Positions 32,752 to 36,235 of a stretch of DNA of 36,235 nucleotides are shown here, piece after piece. The notes below the pieces were generated by a model. That model ran no database searches. It had not been told where the DNA came from and saw only the letters and a list, made by a program, of their open reading frames with translations. This stretch comes from Flavobacteriaceae bacterium UBA2765 (GTDB lineage Bacteria > Bacteroidota > Bacteroidia > Flavobacteriales > Flavobacteriaceae). Each line of letters begins with the position of its first letter. Position 1 is the first letter of the stretch. Made by a program: the position numbers and the translations under genes. The stretch lies in assembly GCA_002352665.1 (NCBI GenBank), contig DEIV01000116.1, forward strand, positions 24,821 to 61,055, in the 5' to 3' direction.

Positions 32752-33393
32752 TCAATTTAATAATTCATCTAAAGCATAAACACAAGTAAACCCTTCAAAT
32801 TCCAGGAAGGAAATGTCATAGGAGCTGATCTTTTCACCAAATGTAATTGTTGCCGTTGTTTGTGCCCCCTTAAAAGAAAAATCTTCTACATATATATGCT
32901 GCAAAAAACTTAACCCTTCTTGCTCATAAATTTTATATAAAGACTCTTTAGCACCCCAAACTATGGTTAATTTTCTAACCAAGTCTTGTTCGTTAGTCAA
33001 ATGATCATAATCTTCTGTGGTGGTGAATTTATGAGCAATACGTAATATCTTATCACGTTGTTTTTCAATATCAATACCAACCCGTGTAGTATCACTTACT
33101 ATTATAGCAGTAAAAATAAAGGAATGTGTAATTGAAATAAATTTACCGTTTTTAAGATGAGGTTTTCCAAAGTCGTCATAGTATAAATCGGCATCAACAT
33201 AACCCACTATTGCTAATAAATGACGAATACTCATAAAACCTCTTCTATGTAAATCAGATTTCATTCCGTTTACACGATTTTGAGAATTTTCTGTTAAGTC
33301 AATATTGATTGCTAAATCTTCAAAAGATTCTTCAATTTTCCAAATAAAAACTGTAGTAGATTTATTAATAAATAGCGTTTTGTATAGCGGCAT
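32752..33393 (-). CDS. 4'-phosphopantetheinyl transferase (Sfp/AcpT type)
   Basis: 213 aa. It transfers the phosphopantetheine arm of CoA to carrier proteins. Magnesium and CoA motifs: TTRVGIDIEKQRDK (the GxDIE Asp and Glu) and WGAKESLYKIY (WxxKEA-like), with the N-terminal HRRGFMSIRHLLAIVGYV and GKPHLKNGKFISITHSF supporting the Sfp group. Which carrier protein it serves is unknown. First gene of the minus-strand operon with GGGPS, PnuC and NadR-like kinase. Its start codon is 20 bp from the divergent ahcY promoter box. Confidence 0.92.
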   Translation of the reverse strand: MPLYKTLFINKSTTVFIWKIEESFEDLAINIDLTENSQNRVNGMKSDLHRRGFMSIRHLLAIVGYVDADLYYDDFGKPHLKNGKFISITHSFIFTAIIVSDTTRVGIDIEKQRDKILRIAHKFTTTEDYDHLTNEQDLVRKLTIVWGAKESLYKIYEQEGLSFLQHIYVEDFSFKGAQTTATITFGEKISSYDISFLEFEGFTCVYALDELLN

Positions 33394-33413
33394 TAGTTTA
33401 AAAAGTAATTTTG

Positions 33414-33421
33414 TAACTTTG
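33414..33421 (+). promoter_or_regulatory. -7 promoter box (TAACTTTG) for ahcY
   Basis: Matches TAnnTTTG, 27 bp upstream of the ahcY ATG in the 55-bp gap between divergent genes. Confidence 0.65.
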
Positions 33422-33448
33422 CAATCTTAAAATTGAAATAAAATAAAT

Positions 33449-34765
33449 ATGAGTATAAAAACAACTACATATGTACCGTACAAAGTTAAGGATATTTCTT
33501 TAGCTGATTGGGGTAGAAAAGAAATTGAATTGGCTGAAGCTGAAATGCCTGGTTTAATGAGTCTACGTGAAGAATATAAGGATGAACAACCTTTAAAAGG
33601 AGCACGTATTGCCGGTTGTTTGCATATGACCATTCAAACCGCAGTTTTGATAGAAACTCTAAAAGCATTGGGTGCAGAAGTAACCTGGAGTTCTTGTAAT
33701 ATTTTTTCTACTCAAGATCAAGCCGCTGCTGCTATTGCTGCTGCAGGTTTTCCAGTATATGCTTGGAAAGGTATGAATGAAGAAGAATTTGATTGGTGTA
33801 TAGAACAAACACTATTTTTTGGTGAAGATAAAAAACCTTTGAATATGATTTTGGATGATGGTGGAGATTTAACTAATATGGTACTAGATAAATATCCGGA
33901 ATTGGTATCAGAAGTGAAAGGAATATCTGAAGAAACAACTACCGGTGTTCATAGATTGTATGAACGTATGAAGGAAGGTAGATTACCAATGCCGGCAATT
34001 AATATAAACGACTCTGTTACCAAATCTAAATTTGATAATAAATATGGCTGTCGAGAAAGTGCCGTTGATGCTATTAGAAGAGCAACAGATGTTATGTTGG
34101 CCGGAAAAAGGGTTGTAGTTTGTGGTTATGGAGATGTTGGTAAAGGTACGGCAGCTTCCTTTAAGGGAGCAGGTTCTATTGTTACCATTACTGAAATTGA
34201 CCCAATTTGTGCTTTACAAGCCGCAATGGACGGTTTTGAAGTTAAAAAATTAGATAATGTTATTGAAAAAGCTGATGTGATTATTACTACTACCGGAAAT
34301 AAAGATATTGTACTTGGTAGACATTTTAAGAAAATGAAAGACAAAACTATCGTATGTAATATTGGCCATTTCGATAATGAAATTGCGGTACAATGGTTAA
34401 ATGATAATTACGGAGATACTAAAGTTGAAATTAAGCCTCAAGTTGATAAATATACCATTGATGGTAAAGATATTTTATTATTGGCAGAAGGAAGATTAGT
34501 GAATTTGGGCTGTGCCACGGGTCACCCTAGTTTTGTAATGAGTAACTCTTTTACCAATCAAACTTTAGCTCAAATTGAATTGTGGAATAACCATGCTAAC
34601 TATGAGAACAAAGTGTATATGTTACCTAAGCATTTAGATGAAAAAGTAGCACGTTTACATTTAGAAAAAATAGGTGTTGAATTAGAGACATTAAATGAAG
34701 AGCAAGCTAAATATATTGGTGTTGAGGTAGAAGGTCCGTATAAGCCTGATTATTACAGGTATTAA
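33449..34765 (+). CDS. ahcY: Adenosylhomocysteinase
   Basis: Reversibly splits S-adenosylhomocysteine to adenosine and homocysteine with bound NAD, removing the product inhibitor of SAM methyltransferases. 438 aa. Motifs: GARIAGCLHMTIQTAVLIETL, EVTWSSCNIFSTQDQAAAAIA, the catalytic GISEETTTGVHRLYERM and NINDSVTKSKFDNKYGCRES, the NAD-binding Rossmann motif VVVCGYGDVGKGTAASFKGAG, and the C-terminal closing KPDYYRY. Many methyltransferases in this window (ubiE, SpoU, RlmN) feed it with substrate. Terminator at 34815. Confidence 0.98.
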   Translation: MSIKTTTYVPYKVKDISLADWGRKEIELAEAEMPGLMSLREEYKDEQPLKGARIAGCLHMTIQTAVLIETLKALGAEVTWSSCNIFSTQDQAAAAIAAAGFPVYAWKGMNEEEFDWCIEQTLFFGEDKKPLNMILDDGGDLTNMVLDKYPELVSEVKGISEETTTGVHRLYERMKEGRLPMPAININDSVTKSKFDNKYGCRESAVDAIRRATDVMLAGKRVVVCGYGDVGKGTAASFKGAGSIVTITEIDPICALQAAMDGFEVKKLDNVIEKADVIITTTGNKDIVLGRHFKKMKDKTIVCNIGHFDNEIAVQWLNDNYGDTKVEIKPQVDKYTIDGKDILLLAEGRLVNLGCATGHPSFVMSNSFTNQTLAQIELWNNHANYENKVYMLPKHLDEKVARLHLEKIGVELETLNEEQAKYIGVEVEGPYKPDYYRY

Positions 34766-34814
34766 TCTTTTTGATTAAGGAGAGTTTTTAGCTTTAAAAA
34801 ATTAATATTACTTG

Positions 34815-34840
34815 ACCCTTGCCTTTTGGTAAGGGTTTAT
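34815..34840 (+). terminator. Probable terminator of ahcY
   Basis: ACCCTTGCC (34815-34823) pairs with GGTAAGGGT (34828-34836) with one G-U pair and a TTTT loop. The following T tract is short. 49 bp after the ahcY stop. Confidence 0.65.
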
Positions 34841-34901
34841 TAGTATTTAATAAATAACTATATTTGTTTTCTATTTTTATAGAGAAAAATAAATTATTAA
34901 A

Positions 34902-35696
34902 ATGAAAAATATTTTAGTTCCTATTGGGTCAGATAAAAATGCAATTAATACATTGCAATATGCTATTGATTTTTCAGAAGGAACTAATGCTACAATTTAT
35001 ATTATAAAGGTCTATGGAGTGTCTAAAGTAGCGAGTTCTATGAAAAATATAGACTCTATATTAAAGGAAGACAGCAATAAAGAATTAAATGTTGTTTTAG
35101 ATAATGTCAATAGTAAGGGAGCTCAGATTATTTCTAAATCAATTAAAGGAGATATAATTAACAGTATTGAACGCGTAGCAAAGCAATTAGATGTTGATCT
35201 TATCATTTCTTCTGCAAAAAGTATTTCTAAAGATGAGAGTGTTTATTTAGGTAAGATTGCTGGTGGTTTGATAAAGAATACAAATATTCCAATTTTAATC
35301 ATACCTAAAAACTATAAATTCAAAGTAGTTTCTAAAGTATTAATGGCGATAAAGTCAGGAACAATTTCAAATGCCACCGTGCTATCTCCAATGATGGATG
35401 TTTTGAATAGGTTTAAATCTAAATTAGATTTAATTAAAGTCATAACACCAAGTTCAAATGATGATAATGTTGAAGTAAATAAAACTTTAGATGCTTTAAC
35501 CTCTAGTTTTAAAACTACTGAAAATGCAACTATTTTTCAAGGTGTTTTAGAGCATATTCATGAGTCAAATCCTGATGTATTATGTGTTATTAGACGAAAA
35601 AGAGGGTTTTTTATTCGCCTTTGGAAAAAAGATAGGGTTTATAAAAAGAATTTTGAAAGTAGAATGCCATTGTTGGTCTTAAAAGGAGCTTCATAA
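34902..35696 (+). CDS. Universal stress protein (UspA) family, two-domain
   Basis: 264 aa cytosolic protein. The first Usp domain (residues ~1-140) starts MKNILVPIGSDKNAINTLQYAIDFSEG and ends with the conserved LGKIAGGLIKNTNIPILIIPKN. This resembles the ATP-binding G-x2-G-x9-G-S/T segment but lacks its clear spacing, so nucleotide binding is uncertain. A degenerate second Usp domain (~140-264, VLMAIKSGTISNATVLSPM...MPLLVLKGAS) follows. Two-domain Usp proteins are common in Flavobacteriia. Single gene; its stop is 7 bp before the GIY-YIG start codon. Confidence 0.85.
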   Translation: MKNILVPIGSDKNAINTLQYAIDFSEGTNATIYIIKVYGVSKVASSMKNIDSILKEDSNKELNVVLDNVNSKGAQIISKSIKGDIINSIERVAKQLDVDLIISSAKSISKDESVYLGKIAGGLIKNTNIPILIIPKNYKFKVVSKVLMAIKSGTISNATVLSPMMDVLNRFKSKLDLIKVITPSSNDDNVEVNKTLDALTSSFKTTENATIFQGVLEHIHESNPDVLCVIRRKRGFFIRLWKKDRVYKKNFESRMPLLVLKGAS

Positions 35697-35703
35697 AAAT
35701 AAT

Positions 35704-35964
35704 TTGGGACGTTTGAATTTTAAAGAGAAGAAGAGGGAAACGTATTTTATTTATGTAATTTATAGCATAAACTTCGGTAGGTATTACGTAGGTTTGTCCG
35801 CTGATGTAAAACAAAGGTTGAAAATTCACAATTCATGTAAAGTGAAATCAACAAAAGCTTATGCACCTTGGAAATTGATTCACAATGAAGAATTTGAAAA
35901 GAGAATTGAAGCTCGCAAAAGAGAAAAGTACATTAAAATCAGCCGCCGGAAGAAAGTGGCGTAA
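35704..35964 (+). CDS. GIY-YIG nuclease family protein with a frameshifted C-terminus
   Basis: 86 aa from TTG at 35704; there is no ATG before the domain. The GIY-YIG core reads YFIYVIYSINFGRYYVGLSADVKQRLKIHNS (motif tyrosines and the conserved Arg), then KAYAPWKLIHNEEF and EARKREKYIK. In this frame the end is ISRRKKVA. Removing one A from the AAAA run at 35935-35938 gives the usual family ending KSAAGRKWRKNNLGD with stop TAG at 35981, inside the tRNA-Ala 5' end. So either a +1 frameshift or a sequence error is present. Small GIY-YIG proteins of this type sit next to tRNA genes in many Bacteroidetes; function unknown. Confidence 0.8.
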   Translation: MGRLNFKEKKRETYFIYVIYSINFGRYYVGLSADVKQRLKIHNSCKVKSTKAYAPWKLIHNEEFEKRIEARKREKYIKISRRKKVA

Positions 35965-35973
35965 AAATAATCT

Positions 35974-36047
35974 GGGGGATTAGCTCAGTTGGCTAGAGCG
36001 TTTGGCTGGCAGCCAAAAGGTCATCGGTTCGACTCCGATATTCTCCA
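35974..36047 (+). tRNA. tRNA-Ala (anticodon GGC)
   Basis: Full cloverleaf: acceptor GGGGGAT/ATTCTCC, with the alanine identity pair G3:U70; D-stem GCTC/GAGC; anticodon stem TTTGG/CCAAA with anticodon GGC at 36008-36010; T-stem ATCGG/CCGAT with TTCGACT loop. Discriminator A at 36047; CCA is not encoded. Terminator follows at 36061. Reads GCC (and GCU by wobble). Confidence 0.97.
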
Positions 36048-36060
36048 CATCAAGCAGAAA

Positions 36061-36086
36061 ATCCGTACGAGAGTACGGATTTTTTT
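36061..36086 (+). terminator. Rho-independent terminator of tRNA-Ala
   Basis: ATCCGTAC (36061-36068) pairs with GTACGGAT (36073-36080), GAGA tetraloop, then a run of T (36080-36086). Confidence 0.9.
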
Positions 36087-36235
36087 ATTCCCGGAAAAAT
36101 CAGAAAGTTTACTTTCATGATTTTGAAGGGAAAAAAAGCAACCTGCAAAGCATATTGTGATTTTCTATTTGCAGAAGTGTACGTTTGAGGATCAACGCAG
36201 TTACTCCGATATCCTGACTTCGACACTGGGTCACC
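36087..36235. other. Right-edge sequence with an abrupt rise in G+C, no gene assigned
   Basis: No complete ORF. The last ~50 bases (from ~36186) are about half G+C, far above the rest of the window. They follow the GIY-YIG/tRNA module and may be the other boundary of that module or the start of a further element cut by the window end. Confidence 0.35.

Noticed and set aside
1..36235. CRISPR arrays, prophage or insertion sequences
   Set aside because: No regularly spaced direct repeats, cas genes, transposase, integrase or phage structural genes were seen; the only mobile-like units are the DUF559 and GIY-YIG modules.

Overview
The window is a stretch of chromosome from a low-GC (roughly one-third G+C by eye) member of the Bacteroidetes, almost certainly family Flavobacteriaceae. 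The reasons are the short primary sigma factor without region 1.1, TAnnTTTG promoter boxes instead of E. coli-type -10 boxes, a type IX secretion protein (PorT), a protease with a T9SS C-terminal sorting domain, TamL, a zinc-ribbon-less AccD, and many SPII lipoproteins. No phage, conjugative element, insertion sequence or CRISPR array was seen. Most of the window is housekeeping sequence with small accessory patches.

Layout. 1-5254: a small secreted gene broken by a stop codon, rpe, the primary sigma factor, an HTH regulator, and three small plus-strand envelope genes of unknown function. 5365-8165: pnp and rpsO with structured leaders. 8317-14209: two divergent groups. On the minus strand are five small envelope genes (DUF6252-like lipoprotein, beta-barrel, coiled-coil protein, small unknown, MORN lipoprotein), the last lacking a start codon. 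On the plus strand are a TPR sensor kinase, a LytTR response regulator and a lipoprotein. 14281-21372: accD, fructose-bisphosphate aldolase, tamL, a SpoU methyltransferase, porT and ubiE/menG. 21479-25586: queA with a structured leader, a T9SS-secreted serine protease, and rlmN.

25596-33393 is the most interesting region. A TPP riboswitch controls a TonB-dependent receptor, a likely outer-membrane thiamine transporter. That receptor's signal peptide carries an in-frame insertion of a palindromic repeat. About 3 kb away a four-gene operon runs PPTase, GGGP synthase, PnuC-family transporter, NadR-like kinase. The last two could be the inner-membrane and trapping steps of the same thiamine salvage route, or of nicotinamide riboside salvage. 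Between them lies a 443-bp element: a decayed DUF559 (PD-(D/E)xK, Vsr-like) endonuclease gene flanked by 29-bp near-perfect inverted repeats, each containing its own palindrome, with the stop codon of the gene inside one repeat. This is my best candidate for an under-described mobile system. 33449-36235: S-adenosylhomocysteinase, a universal stress protein, a GIY-YIG nuclease gene abutting tRNA-Ala(GGC), and an unexplained tail.

Four genes carry single-base lesions (a nonsense codon, a lost start, a multiply damaged DUF559 gene, and a frameshift in GIY-YIG). Three of the indels lie in or beside short homopolymers, so sequencing error must be excluded before calling decay. Protein family names come from recognising motifs by eye; no database search was run.
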